Shown: piece by piece, positions 16,962 to 26,395 of the stretch
Numbering within the stretch: the first letter of the stretch is position 1
How the letters are laid out: every line of letters begins with the position of its first letter
Origin: Streptomyces sp. NBC_01335
GTDB taxonomy: Bacteria; Actinomycetota; Actinomycetes; Streptomycetales; Streptomycetaceae
Reading direction: 5' to 3'
NCBI RefSeq assembly: GCF_035953295.1
Contig: NZ_CP108370.1
Coordinates: forward strand, 372,001 to 436,000
DNA: 64,000 nt
The notes under the pieces: model-generated
Seen by the model: only the letters and a program-made list of their open reading frames with translations
What the model was told of the DNA's origin: nothing
The model's database searches: none
Translations under genes and position numbers: made by a program

Positions 16962-17570
16962 GTGCGAGCGGTCTCGGGGGTCTGGCGCTGGCGGCACAAT
17001 CCACTGTGCCGGGTCACCGACCGCCGCGAGGCGTGGCTGGCTCTGTGGGCACTCGTCCTCGTGCTGGTCGTCGCGCCCGCCGTCGGCTGTCTCTGCGGCC
17101 TGTTCGCCGACTCCAGCCTGCGCGACGCGATCCGCGAGCAGCAGGCCCACCGCCATCGGGTGAGCGCGGTCGTGGTGAGCGTGTCCGCGCGCCCGGCCGC
17201 GTTCCCCGGCGACCCCGAGGGCGGGGCCGGCCCCGCGACCTGGCAGTCGGTGACGGCGAGGTGGAAGGCGCAGGACGGCCGCGAGCGGCACGGCACGGTG
17301 CCGGCCTCGGCGCGCGTGCACAAGCCCGGTGAGCGGGTGCGGATATGGACCGACGACCGGGGCGGTCTCGCCCCGCGCCCCATGGACGCGGCCACCGCGG
17401 CCATCCACTCGGGCCTGGCCGGTGCGGGCGCGTTCCTGCTGACGGCCGGAGCCGTGGAGGCGGCGCGGCGGACCGGCGTGCGGTTCATGGTGCGGCGGCG
17501 GTACGAACGGCTGGACCGGGCGTGGGCGGCGGTGGGCCCGGACTGGGGCAGAACCGGAGCGGGTCCCTGA
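16962..17570 (+). CDS. Two-TM actinobacterial membrane protein (Rv1733c-like)
   Basis: A 202-residue protein with TM1 (LALWALVLVLVVAPAVGCLC) and TM2 (GLAGAGAFLLTAGAVE) flanking a soluble region with TARWKAQDGRERHGTVPA and GERVRIWTDDRG. This arrangement, with an N-terminal WRWRHNPLCRVTDRREAW, is the pattern of the actinobacterial Rv1733c-like family, of which Streptomyces has many copies. Function is unknown. GTG start at 16962 has GAGGGGG upstream. Confidence 0.75.
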   Translation: MRAVSGVWRWRHNPLCRVTDRREAWLALWALVLVLVVAPAVGCLCGLFADSSLRDAIREQQAHRHRVSAVVVSVSARPAAFPGDPEGGAGPATWQSVTARWKAQDGRERHGTVPASARVHKPGERVRIWTDDRGGLAPRPMDAATAAIHSGLAGAGAFLLTAGAVEAARRTGVRFMVRRRYERLDRAWAAVGPDWGRTGAGP

Positions 17571-17898
17571 ACGCGATCGCGAACGCGGTCCTGAACGCGT
17601 CCCGAACGTCATCGCGAACGCCGCACCGGGGCCGTGCGGCACGGGTTCCCGGGCGTCCCGCGGCACCCTGCCGAGCGGGCCGACGGCCTTGTGCGGGGCC
17701 CCACTTCGGGGAGGTCGGGGCGGGAGTCGTCAACTCCCGCGCCCGGCGCGCGCTACGGTGGACCGGCCCGCCCTTCCCCTCGGCAGGGCGGACCCGCCCG
17801 CGCCGTCGTCGGAAGGCCGACGGCATCCCGCGGTCGCACGACTGTGCGTACGGGTACGAGGGATCGCACACAGCACGAGGTGGGGGCAGAACAGCGCC
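17571..17898. other. Intergenic region with GAACGCG short repeats
   Basis: No gene is seen. The first 60 bp hold four imperfect copies of a GAACGCG-containing 12-15 bp phrase (from 17571). The remainder probably contains the promoter of the beta-helix/AAA gene; GAGGTGGGGG at about 17878 is its likely, unusually distant, ribosome site. Confidence 0.45.
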
Positions 17899-20343
17899 AT
17901 GGCACAGGGCACGGTCCAGGTGACGCACACCGGCACATCGCGATGGCGGCGCCGCACCGGCGAGTACCCCTCGCTCGGCGCGGCCCTGGAAGCGGCGGCC
18001 GAGGGCGATGTCCTCACGATCGCTCCGGGAACGTACCGGGAGAATCTCGTCGTCCAGCGGGCGGTCACGCTGCGTGGTCCCGAAGGGGCCGTCGGCTCGG
18101 TGCGGATCGCCCCGGTGGACGGCGTGCCGCTCACCGTCCGGGCCTCCGCGATCATCCAGGACCTGCACGTGGAGGGCCAGGACTCGGCGGCCCCCGCGGT
18201 GCTGGTGGAGGGCGGTGCCCCCGACCTCGTGGACCTGCGGATAGTGACCCGTTCGGCCGCCGGGATCGAGGTCCGCGGCGCCGGCCGTCCCACCGTGCGA
18301 CGGTGCACCGTCGACAATCCGGCGGGGGTCGGGATCGCCGTCCTGGACGGCGCGGGCGGCGTGTTCGAGGAGTGCGAGGTCGTTTCGGCGGGTCAGTCCG
18401 GCGTGTCGGTGCGCGACGGCGCCCACCCCCGGCTCGACCGGTGCCGGGTCCACCACTCCTCCGGCTCGGGGCTGAGCGTGACCGGCGAGGGCAGCGGGCT
18501 GGAGGCCGTGGGCTGCGAGGTGTACGAGGTCAAGGGCAGCGGGGTCCAGGTGACCGCACGCGCCTCGGCCCATCTCACCGACTGCACCGTGCACCGCACC
18601 TCCGGCGACGGCATCACGCTGGACACCGACGCCGTGCTGACGCTCGCCGACTGCGACATCCACGACATCCCGGAGAACGCGATCGACCTGCGCTCCCGCT
18701 CGGTGCTGACACTGACCCGGTCGACGGTCCGCCGGTTCGGCCGCAACGGTCTCTCGGTGTGGGACCCCGGCACCCGGGTCGACGCCAACCAGTGCGAGAT
18801 CCACGACAGCACGGGTGACTACCCGGCCGTCTGGGTCAGCGACGGTGCCACGGTGATACTGGACGCCTGCCGCGTCCACGACGTGCCCGACGCCCTGTTC
18901 GTGCTCGACCGGGGCTCCCGCGCCGACGTGGTGGACAGCGATCTCACCCAGATCCGCAACACCGCCGTCTCGGTGAGCGACGGGGCCACCGCGCAGCTGG
19001 ACGACTGCCGTATCCGAGAGGCGTCCACCGGCGCCTGGTTCCGCGACCACGGCAGTGGCGGCACGCTCAACAACTGCACCATCGACGCGGCACAGACCGG
19101 GGTCATCGTCACCAAGGGCGCCGATCCCATCATCGAACGCTGCACGGTCACCTCCCCGGCCGAGGCCGGGTTCTACGTCTCCGCCGAGGGCCGGGGCACC
19201 TTCCACGGCTGCCGGGTGACCGGCAGCGAGGGGTACGGCTTCCACGTGATGGACGGGTGCCGCACCACCCTCACCCGGTGCCGTACCGAGCGCTGCGCGC
19301 GGGGCGGTTACGAGTTCCCCGAGGGCGCCTCCCAGGACGGATCGGGCGGCGCGGGACCGGTCGTGGAGGACTGCACCAGCGACGAGAGCGCCCTGCGCGG
19401 GACCCCCGCCGCGCCTGCCGCACCCGTGCTCACCGCGACCCAGGCGGCGCCGGGGCTGCTCGGCTCGCTGCCCGCGCAGCGCGCCGCGGCGCCCTCAGCC
19501 GTGCCCGTGCCCGACGCGCCGGCCGAAGCGGCCCGCGACTCCGACGCCGTCCTCGGCGAACTGGACGCGCTGGTGGGGCTGGAGAGCGTCAAACGGGAGG
19601 TCCGGGCGCTGACCGACATGATCGAGGTGGGGCGCCGGCGGCAGCGGGCGGGCCTGAAGGCCGCCTCCGTCCGCCGCCATCTCGTCTTCACCGGCTCCCC
19701 GGGCACCGGCAAGACCACGGTGGCCCGGCTGTACGGCGAGATCCTGGCCTCTCTGGGCGTGCTGGAGCGCGGCCATCTGGTCGAGGTCTCCCGGGTGGAC
19801 CTGGTCGGCGAGCACATCGGCTCGACCGCCATCCGTACCCAGGAGGCGTTCGACCGCGCCCGGGGCGGAGTCCTCTTCGTGGACGAGGCGTACGCCCTCT
19901 CGCCGGAGGACTCCGGCCGGGACTTCGGGCGGGAGGCCATCGACACCCTGGTGAAGCTGATGGAGGACCACCGCGAGGCCGTGGTGGTGATCGTGGCCGG
20001 CTACACCCACGAGATGGAGCGGTTCCTCACCGTCAACCCCGGTGTGGCGTCGCGCTTCTCGCGGACCATCACCTTCGGCGACTACCAGCCGGACGAACTC
20101 CTGCGGATCGTCCGGCAGCAGGCCGAGGAGCACGAGTACACCCTTGCCGAGGGCACCGGCGAGGCGCTCACGAAGTACTTCACGGAGCTGCCCAAGGGGC
20201 CCGCCTTCGGCAACGGCCGTACCGCGCGCCAGACCTTCGAGTCGATGGTGGAACGGCACGCGGGCCGGGTCGCCCAGCTCGCCGAGACGAGCACGGACGA
20301 CCTGACCCTGCTCTACCCCGAGGACCTGCCCGAACTCCCCTGA
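17899..20343 (+). CDS. Cysteine-laddered beta-helix protein fused to a CbbX/EccA-type AAA+ ATPase
   Basis: An 814-residue protein with two halves. Residues about 20-500 form a right-handed parallel beta-helix of roughly 23-residue coils; coil after coil carries a Cys before a strand (RRCTV, EECEV, DRCRV, VGCEV, TDCTV, ADCDI, NQCEI, DACRV, DDCRI, NNCTI, ERCTV, HGCRV), which would stack as a cysteine ladder. An Ala/Pro linker follows (about 500-540). Residues 545-814 are an AAA+ module: Walker A GSPGTGKTT near 598, Walker B VLFVDEAYAL near 656, and sensor/arginine region NPGVASRFSR near 715, closest to CbbX, SpoVK and EccA. There is no signal peptide, so it acts in the cytoplasm. No other type VII secretion gene is present. 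Its 3' end overlaps the convergent gene by 31 bp. Confidence 0.9.
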   Translation: MAQGTVQVTHTGTSRWRRRTGEYPSLGAALEAAAEGDVLTIAPGTYRENLVVQRAVTLRGPEGAVGSVRIAPVDGVPLTVRASAIIQDLHVEGQDSAAPAVLVEGGAPDLVDLRIVTRSAAGIEVRGAGRPTVRRCTVDNPAGVGIAVLDGAGGVFEECEVVSAGQSGVSVRDGAHPRLDRCRVHHSSGSGLSVTGEGSGLEAVGCEVYEVKGSGVQVTARASAHLTDCTVHRTSGDGITLDTDAVLTLADCDIHDIPENAIDLRSRSVLTLTRSTVRRFGRNGLSVWDPGTRVDANQCEIHDSTGDYPAVWVSDGATVILDACRVHDVPDALFVLDRGSRADVVDSDLTQIRNTAVSVSDGATAQLDDCRIREASTGAWFRDHGSGGTLNNCTIDAAQTGVIVTKGADPIIERCTVTSPAEAGFYVSAEGRGTFHGCRVTGSEGYGFHVMDGCRTTLTRCRTERCARGGYEFPEGASQDGSGGAGPVVEDCTSDESALRGTPAAPAAPVLTATQAAPGLLGSLPAQRAAAPSAVPVPDAPAEAARDSDAVLGELDALVGLESVKREVRALTDMIEVGRRRQRAGLKAASVRRHLVFTGSPGTGKTTVARLYGEILASLGVLERGHLVEVSRVDLVGEHIGSTAIRTQEAFDRARGGVLFVDEAYALSPEDSGRDFGREAIDTLVKLMEDHREAVVVIVAGYTHEMERFLTVNPGVASRFSRTITFGDYQPDELLRIVRQQAEEHEYTLAEGTGEALTKYFTELPKGPAFGNGRTARQTFESMVERHAGRVAQLAETSTDDLTLLYPEDLPELP

Positions 20344-22835
20344 CCCTCGGTGCTCGGGTGCCCGGCCCCGTCGCCCTGCCGGGGCAGTACGGGGCCGAGC
20401 TCGGCGAGCAGCGCGGCGCGTTCCCTGGCGAACGCCGGGTCGGCCTGGTAGTCGGAGTGGCCCAGGATGGGCTCGGGCAGGGGCAGTTCGGCGGTGCGGC
20501 CGTGCACCAGCGGGTCCTTCAGCGGTCCGCGGTCGACCTCGGGGCGTCCGGTCGCCCCGTCGACCCGGACGGGTCCTCCTATCGGGTCGGTGGCTCGCCA
20601 CAGGTTGCGCCAGCAGTGCACCGATCCGTGCAGCCCGCGCAGCGCGGCGGGACCGAAGTAGGCCGGGAACCAGCGACCGTACAGGCGCTCGACGGGTGAT
20701 CCGTAGGTGAGGAGAGCGACCCGGCGGCGGGTGACGGCCGGGAGCTGCCAGACCGCGGAGGCCGCGAGGACGCTGCCCTGCGAGTGGCCCGAGATGACGA
20801 GCCGGCCGCCGGTCCTGGCCGTCCAGGCGGACATCCGGGACGCGAGGTCGGGCACGGCCCGCTCCGCGTAGCAGGGCGGCGCGAAGGGATGGGCGGCGCG
20901 CGGCCAGTACGTGCCGACGTCCCAGAGGATGCCGATGGTCCGCCGGGCCGAGGCGTCGCGGTAGGCGCGCCGGCCTGAGGCGACGAACAGTATGAAACCG
21001 AAGCCGACCATCCAGGACCCCGTCGACTGCGCGGCTTCGGCGGCGGATTCGACGAAGGGGCCGGTTCCGTCCATGGCCCGGCCGGGCACCTGCCCGGTGG
21101 CCCAGGAGCCCACCAGGGCCGCGGCCCCCAGCACCAGGGTGGCCCCGGCGACCAGTCCGATGATCCAGGACGCCTCGTCGGTGAGCCGGGCGGTGGCCAG
21201 CACCCGTGCGATCTGCCGGGTGCGCCCGCGCTCGGGCGTACGGCCCCCGTACTCCGGCGCGTACTCGGCGGCGACGACCGGCTCGGTGCGGCGGGCCAGG
21301 CGGGCGGTGCGGACGAGGAGCACGCCCACGGGCACCAGGAGGACGAGGAGCAGCACCGGGAGCACCGACGCCTGCCAGCTCAGCATGACGGGCGGGCCTC
21401 CTATGGCCGAGCCCGCTCCCATGCCGGGGGTGCCCGGGCCGTCGAGCCAGTCGGCGACCCGCTGGGCGAGCCCGCCGGTCATCACCCCGCCCAGCGCGCA
21501 CGCCAGCATGGCGATCGCCGGGCCACCCAGCCCGTACAGCGAGGTGCGGGCGTCGGGGGCGTGGCGGTGGAGGGTCAGGGCGACGGCGGCGAGCGCGACC
21601 ACGAGGAGGCCCTGGCCGACGGTGAGCGCCCGGAAGGTGTCCTCGCCCGCGACGAGCACGCCCGAGGAGGTCCAGCCGGGCCGTGACCAGGCCGCGTGGA
21701 CGAGGGAGACCGCCAGCAGGACGAGGGCGGCGGACGGGAGGAAGTTGATGACCGCGCCGTCCAGGCGGTGGTCGAGGCGACGCTCGCTGCGGCCCCGGCG
21801 GCAGACGACGGCGAGGACGAGGAGGGCGCCGAGCGCCAGCGCGGTGGTCAGCAGCCGGCCGAGGAGTACGGGCCCGGGGCCGGAGTGGGCCCCGTCGTAG
21901 TCGGCGGCGGCCCGCTCGACGAAGACGGCGACGGTGAGGAGCCCTGCGGCGGTGTGCGCGGCGCGCAGCCGGGCGACCAGACGGCGCCCGTACCAGAAGC
22001 CGGGGCGGCCGAGGGCGGGGCGCCTTGCGTGCACCGGCTCCGGCGGGTCGCCGGGAGGCGGCGCGGCGTGGGGAGCCGGCATGTCGTCGGGGGCCGGCGT
22101 GGCGTGGGGGGTGCGGGCCTTCGGCTCCGGCGTGTCGCCGTGCGGGTCGCCGCCGTCCAGGTCGCCGTCCGGGCCGCCGCGCGAGTCGCCCCGCGAGTCG
22201 GTGCCGAGGAAGGGGCGCTGGGACTCGTACGCGCTCCAGGTGCGGTTGGACAGGTACCAGAGCAGGGTGACGAGGGCGGTGGGCAGTACGGCCGCGAGGG
22301 CGAGCCGCCTGCCGGGCTGGGACCACCAGCCGCCCTGCTCGGCGGAGAGGAAGCCGAGCCAGGACCGCCGGTCCGAGCAGGCGGGCACGCCGGCGCACTG
22401 CCAGGCCACGAGGTCGAGCGCCACCTCGCAGGCCGCCGCGGTCAGCAGCACGGTGAGGCTGAGCGCGAGGACCCGGACCAGCACGCCGTAGAACCGGACC
22501 GCGCGGCTCCGTCCGGTCGCCGCCGGTCGCATCCAGTGCGCGAGGTTGACGACCATGAACGGGAGGAGCAGCAGCCACAGGGCGCGGGAGCCGTTGCCGG
22601 AGGTCAGATTGGACCAGCAGTAGGCCTCCTCGACGGGCTGGTCGCGGTAGCGCTCGGGGTGTTCCTCCGCGTCCACGTCCTCGGGGCGCCGGTACATCGC
22701 GGCGGTGAGGTCGCCGGTCACGCGCACCGTGCGCGGATCGCCGAGCATCTCCTGCGGCGTGGTGCCGCCGACTCCGTGGACGAGCAGTTCGAGCGCGATC
22801 CCGGAGGACCGGGAAACCTGGGGGGCGGGGGCCAA
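20313..22835 (-). CDS. Large multi-TM protein with GHSQG serine-hydrolase motif
   Basis: About 840 residues. The N-terminus has a hydrolase-like ELLVHGVGGTTPQEMLGD. About ten hydrophobic segments follow, interrupted by an Asp/Gly/Pro-rich loop (DSRGDSRGGPDGDLDGGDPH). The C-terminal part has LVISGHSQGSVLAA, a textbook nucleophile elbow (G-H-S-Q-G). Substrate is unknown. The start is uncertain: TTG 22835 has GGAGAG upstream and yields LAPAPQVSRSSGIALELLVHG; a GTG at 22967 would add 44 low-complexity residues. The stop lies 31 bp inside the convergent ATPase gene. Confidence 0.75.
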   Translation of the reverse strand: MAPAPQVSRSSGIALELLVHGVGGTTPQEMLGDPRTVRVTGDLTAAMYRRPEDVDAEEHPERYRDQPVEEAYCWSNLTSGNGSRALWLLLLPFMVVNLAHWMRPAATGRSRAVRFYGVLVRVLALSLTVLLTAAACEVALDLVAWQCAGVPACSDRRSWLGFLSAEQGGWWSQPGRRLALAAVLPTALVTLLWYLSNRTWSAYESQRPFLGTDSRGDSRGGPDGDLDGGDPHGDTPEPKARTPHATPAPDDMPAPHAAPPPGDPPEPVHARRPALGRPGFWYGRRLVARLRAAHTAAGLLTVAVFVERAAADYDGAHSGPGPVLLGRLLTTALALGALLVLAVVCRRGRSERRLDHRLDGAVINFLPSAALVLLAVSLVHAAWSRPGWTSSGVLVAGEDTFRALTVGQGLLVVALAAVALTLHRHAPDARTSLYGLGGPAIAMLACALGGVMTGGLAQRVADWLDGPGTPGMGAGSAIGGPPVMLSWQASVLPVLLLVLLVPVGVLLVRTARLARRTEPVVAAEYAPEYGGRTPERGRTRQIARVLATARLTDEASWIIGLVAGATLVLGAAALVGSWATGQVPGRAMDGTGPFVESAAEAAQSTGSWMVGFGFILFVASGRRAYRDASARRTIGILWDVGTYWPRAAHPFAPPCYAERAVPDLASRMSAWTARTGGRLVISGHSQGSVLAASAVWQLPAVTRRRVALLTYGSPVERLYGRWFPAYFGPAALRGLHGSVHCWRNLWRATDPIGGPVRVDGATGRPEVDRGPLKDPLVHGRTAELPLPEPILGHSDYQADPAFARERAALLAELGPVLPRQGDGAGHPSTEGQGSSGRSSG

Positions 22836-23083
22836 GGGAGTACTCGCTCTCCGGTCTGCCCGGCCGTCCGGCGGGCGTGGAAGGGGTGGTACCGGGCGGC
22901 TCGGAGAGGACCGGCGCGCCCGCGCCACCAGAATCGCCGAGATCGACGTCGTGTGACGGCCTCTCACGGAATCTCCCCACGTCCGGACCTCGGTGAACCT
23001 ACCGGTGAGGCGCGTGGGAGAATCGGGCGGGCGTTCCGCGGTGCCGCGGAGCCGTACGGCCGCAGGAGAGGACGGACACCGCG

Positions 23084-23944
23084 TTGAGCGAGAATCAGAA
23101 TCTGCTCGCGGAGCAGCGGCGTGCCCTGATCCTCGACGAGGTCCGCAAGCGCGGCGGGGTCCGTGTCAACGAGCTGACCCGCCGCCTCAACGTGTCCGAC
23201 ATGACGATCCGGCGGGATCTCGACGCGCTGGCCCGCCAGGGCGTCATCGAGAAGGTGCACGGCGGTGCGGTGCCGGTGGTCGGGACGAGCACCCACGAGC
23301 CCGGTTTTGAGGCGAAATCGGCCCTGGAGCCGGGCGCCAAGGAGGACATCGCGCGGGCCGCGGCGGCGATGGCCGCGCCGGGCAGCGCCATCGCGCTCTC
23401 CGGGGGCACGACGACCTACGCGCTGGCGCGGCGGCTGGTGGACGTACCGGACCTGACCGTGGTGACCAACTCGGTGCGGGTGGCCGACGTGTTCCACGAC
23501 GCCCACCGCCCGTCCTCCTCCGGCGCGACCCATGCGGGCGCGGCCACGGTGGTGCTGACGGGCGGGGTTCGGACCCCCTCCGACTCGCTCGTGGGGCCGG
23601 TGGCGGACCGCGCCATCGGCTCGCTCCACTTCGACGTGCTCTTCCTCGGGGTGCATGGCATCTCCGAGGAGGCGGGGCTCTCCACGCCGAATCTGGCGGA
23701 GGCGGAGACGAACCGGCAGTTCGTGTCGGCCGCACGCCGGGTCGTGGTGGTGGCCGACCACACCAAGTGGGGGACGGTCGGGTTGAGTTCCTTCGCGACG
23801 CTCGACGAGGTGGACACCTTCGTGACGGACGCGGGGCTGCCGGCGCAGGCGCGGGCGGAGATCGAGGAACTGCTGCCGGGCGGCCTGCTGGTCGCGGGCC
23901 GGGCCGGTGCGCCGGAACCCGACGAGGGGCCGGCCCCCGCCTGA
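23084..23944 (+). CDS. DeoR/GlpR-family transcriptional regulator
   Basis: A 286-residue repressor-type protein. The N-terminal winged helix (residues 12-60) has GVRVNELTRRLNVSDMTIRR, the DeoR signature. The C-terminal effector domain belongs to the sugar-phosphate-binding DeoRC class (ALSGGTTTYALAR, VVLTGGVRTPSD, DVLFLGVHGI, VVVADHTKWG). It begins with TTG at 23084 behind AGGAGAGG. A likely ligand is a phosphorylated sugar, by family, but no sugar gene adjoins it; its targets are probably elsewhere in the chromosome. Confidence 0.92.
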   Translation: MSENQNLLAEQRRALILDEVRKRGGVRVNELTRRLNVSDMTIRRDLDALARQGVIEKVHGGAVPVVGTSTHEPGFEAKSALEPGAKEDIARAAAAMAAPGSAIALSGGTTTYALARRLVDVPDLTVVTNSVRVADVFHDAHRPSSSGATHAGAATVVLTGGVRTPSDSLVGPVADRAIGSLHFDVLFLGVHGISEEAGLSTPNLAEAETNRQFVSAARRVVVVADHTKWGTVGLSSFATLDEVDTFVTDAGLPAQARAEIEELLPGGLLVAGRAGAPEPDEGPAPA

Positions 23945-24064
23945 GATCCGGACCCGCTCACACGGCCGGGACCCCGGATCGGACGGGTGTACGAACGGGG
24001 TCGCGGCTCGTCGCGGGAGATTCCGTTACGCGTCGCATCCGGCGGCCCACCTCCTTAGGATCGG

Positions 24065-24526
24065 ATGGTGGCCGTCTTCCGGATCGAACGATTCACGTCC
24101 CTTCCCCCCACCGAGGCCTGGCGCCGGGTGACCGACTGGGAACGGCACGGTGCGCATGTGCCGCTCACCTCGGTCCTCGTCCCGGCCGGCACGCGGACCG
24201 GCGTCGGCACGGTGTTCGTCGCGCGGACCGGAGTGGGGCCGCTCACCTTCGACGACCCCATGGAAGTGGTCCGCTGGACGCCGCCCGAGGCGGGCCGTGC
24301 GGGGCTCTGCCGTCTGGAGAAGCGCGGGCGGACGGTCCGGGGGCGGGCGTCGATCGACGTGGTACCGACCCAGACCGGATCGCACGTGGTGTGGGTGGAG
24401 GACGTGCGGCTGTTCCTTCCGGGCCGCTGGATCGATCCCCTGCTCACGGCGGCGGGACGGCGGATGTTCGGGCGAGTGCTCGACGGCCTCCTCGAAGCCC
24501 CGGCCCGCGCGCCGCGAGGGGTGTAG
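24065..24526 (+). CDS. SRPBCC (START-like) family protein
   Basis: A 153-residue single-domain protein with polyketide-cyclase/SRPBCC character: FTSLPPTEAWRRVTDWERHG at the start, VVWVEDVRL in the middle, and a C-terminal amphipathic helix (LLTAAGRRMFGRVLDGLLE). The fold binds hydrophobic ligands; function here is unknown. AGGA lies 6 nt before the ATG. It converges on the cysteine-synthase-like gene across the 7-bp minisatellite. Confidence 0.85.
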   Translation: MVAVFRIERFTSLPPTEAWRRVTDWERHGAHVPLTSVLVPAGTRTGVGTVFVARTGVGPLTFDDPMEVVRWTPPEAGRAGLCRLEKRGRTVRGRASIDVVPTQTGSHVVWVEDVRLFLPGRWIDPLLTAAGRRMFGRVLDGLLEAPARAPRGV

Positions 24527-24570
24527 CAGCGTCGCGGCGGGGCCGGGGGGCGACCGGCCGCCACCGCCTC

Positions 24571-24688
24571 CAGGCGTCAGGCGTCAGGCGTCAGGCGTCA
24601 GGCGTCAGGCGTCAGGCGTCAGGCGTCAGGCGTCAGGCGTCAGGCGTCAGGCGTCAGGCGTCAGGCGTCAGGCGTCAGGCGTCAGGCG
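24571..24688. repeat. 7-bp minisatellite (CAGGCGT) x about 17
   Basis: CAGGCGT is repeated without error from 24571 to 24688 (118 bp). It lies between the stops of two convergent genes, and the minus-strand gene's TGA is formed inside the array (24682-24684). No spacers occur, so it is not a CRISPR. Confidence 0.97.
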
Positions 24689-25815
24689 GGCCAGCCTCCG
24701 GTACGCAGGAAGGTGTCGAGCGCGGCGGCGTAGGGGGCGATGTCGAGTCCCTGCCGGCTCAGCCAGGCGTCGGAGTAGTACTTGTCCAGGTAGCGGTCGC
24801 CGGAGTCGCAGATCAGCGTGACGACGCTGCCCTGCTCGCCGCGCTCCACCATCTCGGCGATGATCTTGAAAGCGCTCCAGAGCCCGGTGCCGGTGGAGCC
24901 GCCCGCGCGTCGGCCCATCACCCGCTCCAGGGCGCGTACCGCCGCGATACTCGCCGCGTCCGGCACCTTCATCATCCGGTCGATGGCCCCGGGGACGAAG
25001 CTCGGCTCCATCCGGGGCCGGCCGATGCCCTCGATGCGTGAGCCGCAGTCGCTGCTCGCCAGCGGGTCGTGCCGCGTCCAGCCGTCGAAGAAGCAGGAGT
25101 TCTCGGGGTCGGGGACGCAGATGCGGGTGTCGTGCTGCATGTAGTGGACGTACCGGGCGATGGTCGCCGAGGTGCCGCCGGTACCCGCCGTGGCGACGAT
25201 CCACGCGGGGTCCGGGTAGCGCTCCAGCCGGAGTTGCTGGTAGATCGACTCGGCGATGTTGTTGTTGCCGCGCCAGTCTGTGGCCCGTTCCGCGTAGGTG
25301 AACTGGTCCATGTAGTGGCCGCCGGTCTCCCTGGCGAGCGCGGCCGACTCCTCGTACATCGCCCGGGGGTCGTCGACGAAGTGGCAGCGGCCACCGTGGA
25401 ATTCGATCAGTCGGCACTTCTCGGGGCTGGTCGTGCGGGGCATCACCGCGACGAAGGGCACCCCGATCAGCTTGGCGAAGTACGCCTCGGAGACGGCCGT
25501 CGAACCGCTGGACGCCTCGATGACCGGTTTCCCCGGGCGGATCCAGCCGTTGCAGAGCCCGTAGAGGAAGAGCGACCTGGCGAGGCGGTGCTTGAGGCTG
25601 CCGGTCGGGTGGGTGGACTCGTCCTTGAGATACAGGTCGATGCCCCACTCCTCGGGCAGCGGGAAGCGCAACAGGTGGGTGTCGGCGGACCGGTTGGCGT
25701 CGGCCTGCACCTTGCGCACGGCCTCTTTGAGCCACGACCGGTACGCGGAGTCACTGCGGTCGACGTCGATCGTCGCGACGGGCCCTTCGTCGCGTCCGTG
25801 CTCGCTGATGCCCAT
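24682..25815 (-). CDS. PLP-dependent cysteine synthase-like enzyme (Cds1-type)
   Basis: A 377-residue fold-type II PLP enzyme. Lys near residue 74 in [11 protein letters not shown] should bind [20 protein letters not shown] is the substrate loop, [15 protein letters not shown] the phosphate-binding loop, and a second [12 protein letters not shown] follows. The overall pattern resembles actinobacterial Cds1, which releases sulfide and pyruvate from cysteine, as much as classical CysK/CysM, so the direction of the reaction is open. ATG 25815 is fixed by a near-perfect AGGAGGA 6-7 nt upstream. Its last codons run into the 7-bp minisatellite, the first unit of which supplies the stop. Confidence 0.88.
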   Translation of the reverse strand: MGISEHGRDEGPVATIDVDRSDSAYRSWLKEAVRKVQADANRSADTHLLRFPLPEEWGIDLYLKDESTHPTGSLKHRLARSLFLYGLCNGWIRPGKPVIEASSGSTAVSEAYFAKLIGVPFVAVMPRTTSPEKCRLIEFHGGRCHFVDDPRAMYEESAALARETGGHYMDQFTYAERATDWRGNNNIAESIYQQLRLERYPDPAWIVATAGTGGTSATIARYVHYMQHDTRICVPDPENSCFFDGWTRHDPLASSDCGSRIEGIGRPRMEPSFVPGAIDRMMKVPDAASIAAVRALERVMGRRAGGSTGTGLWSAFKIIAEMVERGEQGSVVTLICDSGDRYLDKYYSDAWLSRQGLDIAPYAAALDTFLRTGGWPA

Positions 25816-26077
25816 CGCTGATCCTCCTGGTGGAGCCTGTGGAACCTGTGGTGCCTTCCTCCCACGATATTCCCCCCACCTGCGCAAACAGGGACTTGGA
25901 GTTCCCCCAGGAATCGCTTGGGTACGGAGCCCGGAGTACGAGGCAGTCCTGGGCGACACACGTCGCCCGGCGTCACCTTGCGTACACGCGATTCAGTCCG
26001 ACACGCGCACGTGAAGGGGTGCCGGGACGGGAAGACTTCCTTCCAGGAGTCGATGTGCGAAGGGGGGCGACCGAGCG
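25816..26077. other. Divergent intergenic region
   Basis: No gene is seen. It must hold promoters for the PLP enzyme (leftward) and the small protein at 26078 (rightward). The sequence around 25885-25915 is rich in short inverted GGGAC/GTTCCC elements, but none is clear enough to name. Confidence 0.4.
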
Positions 26078-26395
26078 GTGGACGACGTGGAGTTCAGCGC
26101 ACGAGGGGTACGGATCGAACGATGGGCTCGCTCGCTCACCCGGGCCGGGCAGGTGATCGTCAAGGACGGCCGGGTCGCTCTTCTCACGAGCAACGGCCGG
26201 GAGATCGACAGCGCCCCGGTGGGGGCGGTCAGCGCGTGGAAGTGGTGGTTCTCCCAGACGGACTCGGCCGTCGCCCGGGTCAACGGTGTGCGTTACCGGC
26301 TCACCATGGGGCAACGCGGCCGACGGCCGGACGGGACGGCCCCGATACATCACTTCCTGGAGGTGCTGCGCAGCGCGGGCTGCCGTCACCGCTGA
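26078..26395 (+). CDS. Small protein of unknown function
   Basis: A 105-residue protein, not recognised. It has VIVKDGRVALLTSNGREIDS and a Trp-rich stretch (SAWKWWFSQ), which suggest a small PH-like or lipocalin-like beta fold. It has no signal peptide or TM. Codon usage is normal for the organism. GTG start with AGGGGGG about 11 nt upstream. It lies before the anti-sigma-type ATPase gene, but 392 bp separate them. Confidence 0.65.
   Translation: MDDVEFSARGVRIERWARSLTRAGQVIVKDGRVALLTSNGREIDSAPVGAVSAWKWWFSQTDSAVARVNGVRYRLTMGQRGRRPDGTAPIHHFLEVLRSAGCRHR

Noticed and set aside
17899..20343. Part of an ESX/type VII secretion locus because of the EccA-like ATPase
   Set aside because: No EccB-E, WXG100 or mycosin gene is in the window, and the N-terminal half is a beta-helix, not the EccA TPR domain.
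19495..22980. Very long open frame (over 1,100 codons) on the minus strand across the ATPase and membrane-hydrolase genes
   Set aside because: Arg/Pro/Gly-rich shadow of real genes in another frame, typical of very high G+C DNA; no domain or ribosome site.
24571..24688. Reading of the 7-bp array as coding (RRQASGV repeats)
   Set aside because: Arises only from the repeat; the strand is antisense to the end of the PLP enzyme.
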